Source of the DNA: JAKQHY01 sp034429475
GTDB lineage: Bacteria > Chloroflexota > Anaerolineae > B4-G1 > SLSP01
Assembly: GCA_034429475.1 (NCBI GenBank)
Contig: DAOUGD010000254.1
Span: forward strand, 1-47,318
Reading direction: 5' to 3'
DNA length: 47,318 nucleotides
This document shows positions 40,660 through 47,318 of the stretch, in pieces. The position numbers and the translations under genes were made by a program. The notes below the pieces were generated by a model that had not been told where the DNA came from, ran no database searches, and was given only the letters and a program-made list of their open reading frames with translations. Each line of letters opens with the position of its first letter. Within the stretch, counting starts at the first letter, position 1.

Positions 40660-42780
40660 CTACGGGCGTCTGCGCCGCAACGCTGCCGCCCCGCCGAGAA
40701 CGAGCAGCGCCGCCAATGGCGCGAAGCTCCGCGCGGACAGGCCCACGACGCGCGCGGCGGTCGGTTCCTGCGGCGTTCCGCTGGTATCGAACAGCGTCCA
40801 TGGGCTGAACTCTGAGACGCCCTGCACGGTGACGCAATGGTGGACGAAGTCTATTTCCACGTTGTCGCCGAATTCTTCCCAATCGCTGCCATTCCAGCGG
40901 AAGGGACGCAACCCGTTTTCATCCGCCGCGCCGATCTCCGTATCGGTGTAGCAGAAGCTCACCGTCACCGCCGGGCTTGCGCTCAGGTTGTGCGTGATCC
41001 ACCAGGTCACGCTGATTTCGCCCGCGTCCCACACCCCGCCGGGCGTGGTGAGGTGTTTGGTGACAGTGATGCTGCCGGCATCATCCGCCGCGAGCGTCAT
41101 GCTGATCGCCGTGGGGCCGAAGCTGTAGGACGCGCCGCCGGCGAAACCGGCCTTCACCACCGTATCGCCGCCGGCGTCGGTGAATTGCCGCTCGAACGCG
41201 CCGATGTCGCAGCGCAGGTCACTGCGGGATTCGCCGCGCTGGTCGGTCGCCGGGCAAATCGTCGGATCGCCCGCATCAATCGCCGGAGAATTGGCCCGTA
41301 GGGGCGCGGTCACCGCGCCCCCCGTGCCCCCACCGTGATCCCCCAGCGAGCCGAGCAGCGGGTCTGCCGTCAAGTCACCGGTCGTCGTGGTCAGCCCATT
41401 CCAGGCATTGGCGAGGTTGTAACCCTGGGAGGTAAAGATCCCCCCTGTTTGATGGAAGTTGTTGACGTCGTTGTTGTTGGCGACGATGCTGTTGTGCAAG
41501 GTCAGCGTGCCGGATTCCAGCCAGATGCCGCTCGTATTGGCGTTGACGGCGGTATTGCTCACAATGGTGCTGTTGATGATCGCGCCAGACACACTGCCGC
41601 TGCTGACCCATTGGTCAATCGCCCCGCCGCCGTAGTCTGAGCTGGTACTGGTAGCCGCATTGCCGGAGAGCGTGCTGTTCTCCACCGTCATCTGGCCGCC
41701 GTCGGCGTTGTAAATGCCGCCGCCATAGCTGGCTGAGTTGCCGGAGAGAGTGCTGTCTCGCAGGGTCAACACGCCCCGGTTGCCGATGCCGCCGCCGCCA
41801 GCGCCGGCCCGATTGCCGGAAAGGACGCTGTTTTGCACGGTCAGTACCCCGTCCACGTTGAAGATGCCGCCACCATTGTCCGCGCTCATATTGTCAGAAA
41901 GGACACAGTCTTGCACGGTCAGTGCGCCCGCGTTGTGGATGCCGCCGCCGCTGCTGGTAGTCGTGCCGCTGACGACGCTGAGGTGGCTGAGCGTGACCAC
42001 GCCGCTCGCGCCGACGTCGAAGACGCGCCCGGCGTGGTTGCCGCTGACCGTGATGGCGTGACTGCCGCCGTCTATCGTCAGGTGTTTGTTAAGGCCCAAC
42101 GCGCTGCTGAGGATGATGCTGGTATCCCCACTGAAGGTGATGCTCCCGCCGGGGCAAACGTCCGCAATCGCCTGACGCAGGCTGCCCGCGCCGGAGTTAG
42201 CAGCGCTGGTGACGGTGAGGGCTTTGCCACAAACGCTATAGGTGAAGTAAGCGGCGTCGCTTTCGCTCCACGAGGTTTCGTATTGGCTGGTATTGCGGTC
42301 GGCGGTAGCGCCGGAAATGCGCCCCCACGCGCTTGCCAGGTCGCTATCGCTGATATAGAAGACGTAGTTGACCGTCGCGCCCACCGCTTGCGCCGGAATG
42401 GTGACATACCAGGTGCGATTCGGCTCGGCGTACTTGGAGAAGGCGGCGGCGACCGGTGTACCGTTGCCCTTGTTCGGCGCCGAGCCATCGGTGGTGTAAA
42501 CCACCCATACAAATTTACCAGATGTGTCATAAGCAAAATTAACGTAGACATCCGCCGCGTCATCGCTGCTGATGATCGAGTTTGCTTGATTCAAGCGGCC
42601 CGACGCCTGCCGAAAGTTCGGCGCAACGGTGTAGGCGCGCGCGTGAGTTCCATCAAAATAGCCGATAGATTCCAGCACGAAGTGTCCAGTACCAGTCCAT
42701 GCCCACGCCCCCAACGGGAGCAACAGGGCCAACACCAAGGCCGGCAGCGCGCCGGCCATTCGATAAAAAGCTGATTTCAT
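40660..42780 (-). CDS. secreted parallel beta-helix surface protein with C-terminal TM anchor
   Basis: 706 residues from ATG 42780, chosen because AGGAGA lies just before it and a typical signal peptide follows (YRMAGALPALVLALLLPLGAWA); an upstream GTG at 42858 would add 26 non-signal residues. After an Ig/CBM-like N-terminal domain (about 20-180), SGAGSLRQAIADVC begins a right-handed beta-helix with repeated GGGI.N.G.LTV..S.LSGN rungs. A choice-of-anchor Q-type block (SPAIDAGD...DQRG...CDIGAFE) and a beta-rich domain also found in the right-edge gene follow. It ends PTAARVVGLSAR, a hydrophobic span and RRRRP. It is probably a wall or membrane-anchored surface protein; ligand unknown. Its own hairpin follows it. 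Confidence 0.9.
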   Translation of the reverse strand: MKSAFYRMAGALPALVLALLLPLGAWAWTGTGHFVLESIGYFDGTHARAYTVAPNFRQASGRLNQANSIISSDDAADVYVNFAYDTSGKFVWVVYTTDGSAPNKGNGTPVAAAFSKYAEPNRTWYVTIPAQAVGATVNYVFYISDSDLASAWGRISGATADRNTSQYETSWSESDAAYFTYSVCGKALTVTSAANSGAGSLRQAIADVCPGGSITFSGDTSIILSSALGLNKHLTIDGGSHAITVSGNHAGRVFDVGASGVVTLSHLSVVSGTTTSSGGGIHNAGALTVQDCVLSDNMSADNGGGIFNVDGVLTVQNSVLSGNRAGAGGGGIGNRGVLTLRDSTLSGNSASYGGGIYNADGGQMTVENSTLSGNAATSTSSDYGGGAIDQWVSSGSVSGAIINSTIVSNTAVNANTSGIWLESGTLTLHNSIVANNNDVNNFHQTGGIFTSQGYNLANAWNGLTTTTGDLTADPLLGSLGDHGGGTGGAVTAPLRANSPAIDAGDPTICPATDQRGESRSDLRCDIGAFERQFTDAGGDTVVKAGFAGGASYSFGPTAISMTLAADDAGSITVTKHLTTPGGVWDAGEISVTWWITHNLSASPAVTVSFCYTDTEIGAADENGLRPFRWNGSDWEEFGDNVEIDFVHHCVTVQGVSEFSPWTLFDTSGTPQEPTAARVVGLSARSFAPLAALLVLGGAAALRRRRP
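41297..41321. repeat. GTAGGGGC palindrome inside coding sequence, copy 3
   Basis: GGGGCGCGG (41301-41309) pairs with CCGCGCCCC (41313-41321), again led by CGTA. It is translated on the minus strand as part of TGGAVTAPLRAN, in the loop just before SPAIDAGD, where related proteins have a shorter TxTxxLLPG. Confidence 0.75.
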
Positions 42781-42834
42781 GTCTTCTCCTAAAGCAAGGG
42801 CATCGTTTGGGGCTTGCGCAACGACGAGCTTTTT

Positions 42835-42906
42835 CACCGCAGAGGACGCAGGGCACACTGCGCACCCATAAAAAATCTCTGCGGTCTCGGCGTCCTCGGC
42901 GGTAAA
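42835..42906. repeat. ACCGCAGAG / CTCTGCGG facing repeats
   Basis: CACCGCAGAGGACGCA (42835-42850) faces CTCTGCGG and GCGTCCTCGGCGG (to 42903), so the leader of the beta-helix gene can fold back. The first arm resembles 6334-6353. The rest of the 42781-43104 gap holds a candidate promoter and a hairpin; no gene is seen. Confidence 0.5.
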
Positions 42907-42963
42907 TTCTCACAGTTGGCGTAAGTCCAGAATCGTTTAAGGGGGCCGCGCCCCCAGCGCGCC

Positions 42964-42972
42964 ATTCTACCA
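42964..42972 (-). promoter_or_regulatory. candidate extended -10 promoter (TGGTAGAAT) of the beta-helix gene at 40660
   Basis: TGG-TAGAAT on the minus strand is an extended -10 without a clear -35. The same TGnTAGAATG form occurs before the next beta-helix gene at 44850-44842. The leader would be about 175 bases and include the ACCGCAGAG repeats. Confidence 0.4.
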
Positions 42973-43018
42973 CAAATGACAAAAAATGAGGTTTGAGAAA
43001 GGCGCGGGATTCAAACAA

Positions 43019-43052
43019 AGACCTGCCAGGTTTCGGAAAATCTGACAGGTCT
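43019..43052 (-). terminator. ACCTG-type hairpin after the glycine-rich gene
   Basis: AGACCTGCCAGGTTT (43019-43033) pairs with AAATCTGACAGGTCT (to 43052) with two imperfect pairs, about 50 bases past the stop at 43105. A TTTGTTTG stretch follows in the minus direction. It is the same family as 44885-44916. Confidence 0.65.
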
Positions 43053-43104
43053 GGGCGTTCTTGCGCGTAGACCGCGCCGCAACTGCGCGCCAGGGATGGC
43101 GCAA

Positions 43105-44775
43105 CTACGACCGTCGCCGGAAAACAACCGCCGCCCCGCCGAGCGCGAGCAGCCCCGCCAGCCACAGCCCGCCCCGCGCCGCCAGCCCGCGTAAGGTCAG
43201 GGCCGTGGGCGTCTGCGTGGAGTTGTACTCGTAAGCGCCCATATCACACGCGCTATCGCCGCGCTGGTTCCCGTCGGCGCGAACCGCGCCGCGTTGATCT
43301 ATGCTAATGCCGGCCTCACATGTGGGATCGGTGATCGGGATGTAGTCAATGGCTGAACTGCCGGCCAGCAACGCGTGCGTGAGCGTGTCGCCGCCGTTAT
43401 CCGCCAGCAACCCAAGCAACGGGTCTCCGGTGATGGTCGCTGTGCCACAGGCGTTGCCGCTGCCAGCATTGGCTTCGATTAGCGTGTTGACAGCGCTGAC
43501 GGTTCCCCCTCGATTGTAGCAATCGGTGTCGCTGTTTGTCGTGTTGGCCAGGATCGTGTTGGCCATCATCAGTGTTGCACCGGCGCTATCCTGGTAGTTA
43601 TAAATCGCGCCGCCTTCTGTCGTGACGGCATTACCGGAGAAGGTGGTGTTGGTGATGATGACCGTGCCTTCGTAGTTGAATAACGCGCCGCCATAGCCTT
43701 GAGCCCCACTGCCACCCTGCGCAGTATTGCCAGAGAACGTGGTGTTGATGATGTTAACCGTTCCCGCGTAGTTAAAGAGCGCGCCGCCCATGCCCGCCCC
43801 GCTGCCGCCATTGCCACCGGCATAGGAGATCGCTCCGCTCCCGTTGCTGCCATTGCCGCCGCCAAAGCCACCTGCACCCCCAACGCCGCCACCCAAAGTT
43901 CCCCCGGCACCGCCGCCGCCGCCGCCGCCAAAACCGCCGCCGCCGCCCGCGCCGCCAAGGCCGTTGCTCTCTTGTGAGCCAAAACCGCCGCCGCCGCCGC
44001 CGCCGCCAAAGCCGCCCGCGCCGCCCGCACCGCCGATGCCATTGAGGTTGCGGGTGCCGCCGCCGCCGCCGCCGCCTTCCCCGCCCGCGCCGCCGGGCGC
44101 GCCAGTGGTTCCGGTCGCGCCCAGACCGCCGTTGATCCCGCCCCCATTGCCGCCGACTCCAGTACCATTGCTGCTGCCATTCCCACCGAGTCCACCGCCG
44201 CCGCCGCCCCCAGGAGCGGTGCCAGTTATCGTAATGCCGCCGCCCATGGCGGTGTGGCTGCTGAGAGTGCTTTGTTTGATGGTGAGCATGCCCCGATTGA
44301 AGATGGCGCCGCCCATACCGGCCGAGCCGCCGCCGCCCCCGCCACCCGAACCGTCGCCGCCGTTAAATCCCTGAGCGCGACCGTTACTGAGGGTTAGGGT
44401 CTCCAGCGTGAGATCGCCGCCAACCGCCACGTAGAAAAGACGGAACGTGTCGCTGTCACGCTGAATTGTCGCGCCATTCCCCTGGATCGTCATCGGGCTG
44501 ACGATGGGCGGCAATCCCACCGGGCCATAGCCGTCCGGGTCGGTCTGATTGCTCGCCGTCAGACCATAAGTGCAGCCGGCCTCCAGGATCAGAACATCCG
44601 CTTCCCCATTGTTGTTGGCGGTCGTGATGGCATTGACGAGTTCACTGGCATCGCAGCTTACGGGAATCGTCTCTGCCGACACGTGTATCGCCGTCTCATG
44701 GAGCAGCAGCGCGCCTAGCGCCAATAGCAGCGCCAGGCCCCACCGTAAGCGGTGAATCTGTCGTAAAGCCAGCAT
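43105..44775 (-). CDS. beta-helix surface protein with PGRS-like glycine-rich loop (556 aa)
   Basis: AAGGAG before ATG and a signal peptide (GLALLLALGALLL, cut near VSA) set the start. Beta-helix rungs (LTIKQSTLSSHTA) begin near residue 145. A long region, about 129-327, is mostly glycine with GGAGG, GGNGG and GGFGG units, like mycobacterial PE_PGRS repeats or polyglycine-II bundles. Regular rungs then resume (NTTFSGN, GGALFNY), followed by a choice-of-anchor Q-like block (SSAIDYI...DQRGAVRADG...CDMGAYE) and the tail PTALTLRGLAAR, a hydrophobic span and FRRRS. Predicted to be exported and anchored by its C-terminus; role unknown. The DNA of the glycine region is runs of GCC triplets, so it may vary in length. 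Confidence 0.88.
   Translation of the reverse strand: MLALRQIHRLRWGLALLLALGALLLHETAIHVSAETIPVSCDASELVNAITTANNNGEADVLILEAGCTYGLTASNQTDPDGYGPVGLPPIVSPMTIQGNGATIQRDSDTFRLFYVAVGGDLTLETLTLSNGRAQGFNGGDGSGGGGGGGSAGMGGAIFNRGMLTIKQSTLSSHTAMGGGITITGTAPGGGGGGGLGGNGSSNGTGVGGNGGGINGGLGATGTTGAPGGAGGEGGGGGGGTRNLNGIGGAGGAGGFGGGGGGGGFGSQESNGLGGAGGGGGFGGGGGGGAGGTLGGGVGGAGGFGGGNGSNGSGAISYAGGNGGSGAGMGGALFNYAGTVNIINTTFSGNTAQGGSGAQGYGGALFNYEGTVIITNTTFSGNAVTTEGGAIYNYQDSAGATLMMANTILANTTNSDTDCYNRGGTVSAVNTLIEANAGSGNACGTATITGDPLLGLLADNGGDTLTHALLAGSSAIDYIPITDPTCEAGISIDQRGAVRADGNQRGDSACDMGAYEYNSTQTPTALTLRGLAARGGLWLAGLLALGGAAVVFRRRS
43840..44355. repeat. GCC/GGC trinucleotide-rich low-complexity tract
   Basis: Runs of GCC triplets (for example near 43912-43930, 43980-44010 and 44055-44075) encode polyglycine on the minus strand. 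Such triplet runs can expand or contract without a frameshift. Confidence 0.75.
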
Positions 44776-44841
44776 AGTAAGTCTCCTTTGATTTGGTTGA
44801 AGGGATTGTAGAGCCGCAAGAAGGTTGCGATTCCACGTTTC

Positions 44842-44850
44842 ATTCTAGCA
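44842..44850 (-). promoter_or_regulatory. candidate extended -10 promoter (TGCTAGAAT) of the glycine-rich gene
   Basis: TGC-TAGAAT on the minus strand lies about 65 bases before the ATG, between the hairpin of the upstream gene and the ribosome site. It matches the element at 42972-42964. Confidence 0.45.
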
Positions 44851-44884
44851 TAAATCAAGGAGATGGATAAATGGGACAAAAGAA

Positions 44885-44916
44885 GACCTGTCAGGTTGGG
44901 GAAAACCTGACAGGTC
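44885..44916 (-). terminator. perfect ACCTGTC hairpin with T-rich tail
   Basis: GACCTGTCAGGTT (44885-44897) and AACCTGACAGGTC (44904-44916) form a perfect 13-bp stem. In the minus direction TTCTTTTGT follows at once. It lies 29 bases past the stop of the right-edge gene; the best intrinsic terminator in the window. Confidence 0.8.
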
Positions 44917-44945
44917 GGGTTCATCACCGCCCACGAGGGGCTAGA

Positions 44946-47318
44946 CTACGACGGTCGCCGTTTGCGCCGCCATGCGACCGCCCCGCCAAGCGCCAGTAGC
45001 AGCCAGCCCTTGTGGCTGGTTCCGCCCCGCGCCGCTAATCCCACGACGTGCGCGGCGGTGGGTGTAGCCGCGCCCACGCTCGTATCCTTGAGCGTCCACG
45101 CGCTGAATTCCTCGATACCGGTGAGGATGACGCAGTGGTTGATCGTGTCCACCATCAGTCCCGTGCTGATGGGCAGTGTCCAGGTCATCGCGGTGGTATT
45201 CCAGCGGAAGACGCGCAGGTTCCCTTCATTGGTCACCGCGGCTAGTTCCCCAGTGTAGCAGAAGCTCACGGTGAGGGGCAAGCCGACGCTTAACGTGCTG
45301 GTAATGTACCAGGTTGCTGGGAGTTCACCGCCGTCGCAGGTTCCGCCGGGGCAGACCAGGTGCTTGGTGATGGTGAGCGCGCCGGTATCCGTCAGCAAAA
45401 GCGTCACACTGACCCACGTCGGGCCGAAGCTGTGCGTGGTCGCGTCGCCGAAGGTCTTGATCACCGTGTCGCTATCTGCGTGTTGAAGCTCGAACGCGCC
45501 GATGTCGCAGCGCAGGTCGGCGCGCGGCGCGCCGCGTTGGTCGGTAGCCAGGCAGCCCGCGTCATCGCCCGCATCAATGGCGGGGGAGCCAGGCAGGAGG
45601 GGCATGGTCGCCGTGCCCCCGCCGTTGTCGGCCAGCGCGCCGAGCAGCGGATCGCCGGAGAGTGCCGCGCTGCACGAGCCATCTTCCACCAAGTTACGGA
45701 TGTTCGTGCCGATAGTGCCACCGTAGCAATCCCCGCCGTCAGGGCTGTTGGCGATGATGGTATTGGCGTAATACAGCGTGCCCCAGTTGTAGATGCCGCC
45801 GCCGCTGCTGTCGGCCGAGTTGCCGGCGAGAGTGCTGTTCTGTACCGTCAGCGTGCCCAAGTTGTAGATGCCGCCACCACCGGTGGCCGAGTTGCCGGCG
45901 AGGGTGCTGTTCTGTACCGTCAGCGTGCCCTGGTTGTAGATGCCGCCGCCGTCCCAGTCAGCCGAGTCGCCGGCGAGGGAGCTGTTCTGCACCGTCAACG
46001 TGCCCTGGTTGTAGATGCCGCCGCCGAAAGTGGCCGTGCTGGTGAGCACAGCGCTGTGCGCCAGCGTCACTACCGCGCCGGCATCAATCTTGATCCCGCC
46101 ACCGCAAGATTCATCCCGACAGTCGACGTTGAAAGTGGCGTTCCTGCCCCAGATAATCCTTAAGCTATCCAACGTGATGTGAGCGCTGCCGGTCACATTG
46201 AACCCGCGCACGGCATTGTTGCCGCTGATCTGGACAGGCGCAGCCAGGCTGCTACCGTCAATCGTCAGGTTCCTGGCAAGGTCAAGGCTGCTGCCCAGGG
46301 TGATCGTCTGCCCGGCCAGGTTGTCGGCAAAGTCAATCCGGCCGTTGGCGCACACGTCGGCAATCGCCTGGCGCAGGCTGCCCGGGCCGCTATCGTTGGC
46401 ATTTTGCACGGTAGCGTCACACTCGACGCTAAACACCGCGCTGTCATGGCCCTTTTCCAGCGTGCCGGAAAAATAGGCGGTGTTTGCAATCACATCCCCA
46501 TAGCCGCCCATGTGCGTGGCGGTGAAATTAAAGGTGATGGCCGTGTGGCGGGTCAGCGTGCCCGTCCAGGTGAGGGCATTGCCATTTTGGATCAGGCCGC
46601 CGGGGGGGGCTGCTACCCATTGCCCAAAGCTGACCCCGGCCGGCAGCGTATCCGTCAGGACAACACTGGTATCGTTCACCTCGCTGGCATTGCCGAGGAC
46701 GACCGTGTAGGTGACGACGCCGTGATAGGCCACATCTGTCTCCGGCGTGACGGTTTTGAGCAGCCACAGTGTGGCGGCTTCATATGCGCCAATGTCACAA
46801 TGCGCGCCTTGCGGGCGCGGTATCCCGCGCTGGTCGGTGGGCAGGCAACTTGCGTCATCGCCCGCATCAATGGCGGGGGAGCCGGGCAGCAGCGCGTGGG
46901 TGAGGGTAGCCTGCCCTGAGCCTATCGAAGGGCCGTTGTTGGCCAGCGCGCCGAGCAGCGGATCGCCGGAGAACGTGGCACTGCACGAGCCATCTTCCAC
47001 CAGGTTGTTGGTGTGCGTGCCGATAATACTAGCGTTGGCGCAGTCCCCGCCGGCAGTGCTGTTGGCGATGATGGTATTGACGTAATTCAATGTGCCACCA
47101 TTGTTGCGGATGCCGCCGCCGCCGTAGGTGGCCGAGTTGGCGGAGAGGGTGCTGTTCTGCACCGTCAGCGTGCCAGAGGAATTGTGAATGCCGCCGCCGT
47201 AGGTGGCCGAGTTAGCGGAGAGGGTGCTGTTCTGTGCCGTCAGCATGCCATGGTAGTTGTAGATGCCGCCGCCGTAGCTGGCCGAGTTAGCGGAGAGGGT
47301 GCTGTTCTGTGCCGTCAG
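44946..47318 (-). CDS. double beta-helix surface protein, 5' end outside the window
   Basis: The reading frame is open to the right edge; the ATG at 47246 is an internal repeat methionine, because LTAQNSTLSANSASYGGG continues in frame upstream of it. Order: beta-helix rungs of 25 residues; choice-of-anchor Q-type block (SPAIDAGDDASC...CDIGAYE); a DUF11-like domain (TVTPETDVAYHGVVTYTV); a second helix opening with SGPGSLRQAIADVC; a second SPAIDAGD block; a beta-rich domain shared with the gene at 40660; then PTAAHVVGLAAR, a hydrophobic span and RRKRRPS. The protein therefore holds two tandem beta-helix/anchor units. Predicted surface-exposed and C-terminally anchored; no catalytic residues recognised. 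A G8 run sits at 46602-46609. Confidence 0.9.
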   Translation of the reverse strand: MTAQNSTLSANSASYGGGIYNYHGMLTAQNSTLSANSATYGGGIHNSSGTLTVQNSTLSANSATYGGGGIRNNGGTLNYVNTIIANSTAGGDCANASIIGTHTNNLVEDGSCSATFSGDPLLGALANNGPSIGSGQATLTHALLPGSPAIDAGDDASCLPTDQRGIPRPQGAHCDIGAYEAATLWLLKTVTPETDVAYHGVVTYTVVLGNASEVNDTSVVLTDTLPAGVSFGQWVAAPPGGLIQNGNALTWTGTLTRHTAITFNFTATHMGGYGDVIANTAYFSGTLEKGHDSAVFSVECDATVQNANDSGPGSLRQAIADVCANGRIDFADNLAGQTITLGSSLDLARNLTIDGSSLAAPVQISGNNAVRGFNVTGSAHITLDSLRIIWGRNATFNVDCRDESCGGGIKIDAGAVVTLAHSAVLTSTATFGGGIYNQGTLTVQNSSLAGDSADWDGGGIYNQGTLTVQNSTLAGNSATGGGGIYNLGTLTVQNSTLAGNSADSSGGGIYNWGTLYYANTIIANSPDGGDCYGGTIGTNIRNLVEDGSCSAALSGDPLLGALADNGGGTATMPLLPGSPAIDAGDDAGCLATDQRGAPRADLRCDIGAFELQHADSDTVIKTFGDATTHSFGPTWVSVTLLLTDTGALTITKHLVCPGGTCDGGELPATWYITSTLSVGLPLTVSFCYTGELAAVTNEGNLRVFRWNTTAMTWTLPISTGLMVDTINHCVILTGIEEFSAWTLKDTSVGAATPTAAHVVGLAARGGTSHKGWLLLALGGAVAWRRKRRPS
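45814..46030. repeat. 72/75-bp in-frame tandem repeats, block 2
   Basis: GCCGAGTTGCCGGCGAG-type units start at 45814, 45886 and 45961 (periods 72 and 75) and encode beta-helix rungs of 24-25 residues (GTLTVQNSTLAGNSA). Confidence 0.85.
46914..46932. repeat. CCCTGAG..CGAAGGG palindromic repeat inside coding sequence
   Basis: CCCTGAGCCTATCGAAGGG is a near copy of the CCCTGAGCTTGTCGAAGGG repeat that I recognise as common in intergenic DNA of many bacteria. It is translated on the minus strand in NNGPSIGSGQATLTHALLPG, in the same loop before SPAIDAGD that holds copy 3 of the GTAGGGGC element in another gene. Confidence 0.7.
47146..47318. repeat. 75-bp in-frame tandem repeats, block 1
   Basis: AGGGTGCTGTTCTG recurs at 47146, 47221 and 47296, an exact 75-base (25-codon) period, encoding the rung LTAQNSTLSANSA.YGGG. 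The array continues past the window edge. Confidence 0.9.

Noticed and set aside
42781..42858. Upstream GTG start at 42858 for the beta-helix gene
   Set aside because: It would bury the signal peptide behind 26 residues; ATG 42780 has a good ribosome site and exposes the signal peptide.
43844..44374. Proline-rich plus-strand frame of 176 codons
   Set aside because: Polyproline is simply the reverse reading of the GCC/GGC glycine tract of the real minus-strand gene.
47175..47246. ATG at 47246 as the true start of the right-edge gene
   Set aside because: The frame is open upstream to the edge and encodes another rung of the same repeat, so the start is outside the window.
45814..47318. Possible CRISPR-like array from regularly spaced repeats
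   Set aside because: Repeats are in frame, have 72/75-base periods with no unique spacers, and encode beta-helix rungs.

Overview
The window is GC-rich, densely coding DNA that probably comes from an uncultivated member of the Chloroflexota (Anaerolineae-like). That placement is inference. It rests on very large secreted LamG/Ig/PKD/TSP3 proteins, a protein ending in a short hYLPLVLRN-type tail, several beta-helix 'choice-of-anchor' surface proteins, intergenic repeats of the ACCGCAGAG.ACGCAG, TTTGCGTC and GTAGGGGC..GCCCC kinds, and a small 70-residue protein of a type I associate with such genomes. No rRNA, tRNA, CRISPR array, transposase or phage gene was seen.

Region 1 (1-6.0 kb) is carbohydrate use. 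A GPH/SLC45-like MFS transporter (+) converges on a GH3 then GH2 glycosidase pair (-). The two hydrolases are separated by only a few bases, lack signal peptides and keep their catalytic carboxylates, so imported beta-linked oligosaccharides are probably cut in the cytoplasm.

Region 2 (6.0-40.2 kb) is almost entirely two giant genes on the minus strand, a 4103-residue and a 6970-residue protein. They are clear paralogues built to one plan: signal peptide, an LppX/LolA-like domain, a helical hairpin, calcium-type TSP3 repeats, a conserved unknown block, a polytopic hydrophobic core, a second TSP3 cluster, arrays of LamG domains (five and eight) with Ig-like spacers, and a DOMON/CBM9-like module. 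The smaller ends in two PKD domains. The larger has gained a PA14-like insert, a LVIVD propeller split by FG-GAP and cadherin/VCBS modules, and a P-domain. They look like membrane-anchored, outward-facing stalks for binding glycans, cells or particles.

Region 3 (40.3-47.3 kb) holds a 70-residue soluble protein with a possibly leaderless promoter, then three parallel beta-helix surface proteins sharing a C-terminal PTA-x2-[VL]-x-GL-[AS]-AR + transmembrane + Arg tail. The last runs off the right edge. One carries a long PGRS-like glycine-rich loop.

Most genes are separated by perfect or near-perfect hairpins, so many are probably separate transcription units. The most notable DNA-level signal is short palindromic repeats, of kinds usually intergenic, that sit in frame inside the surface-protein genes and are translated.
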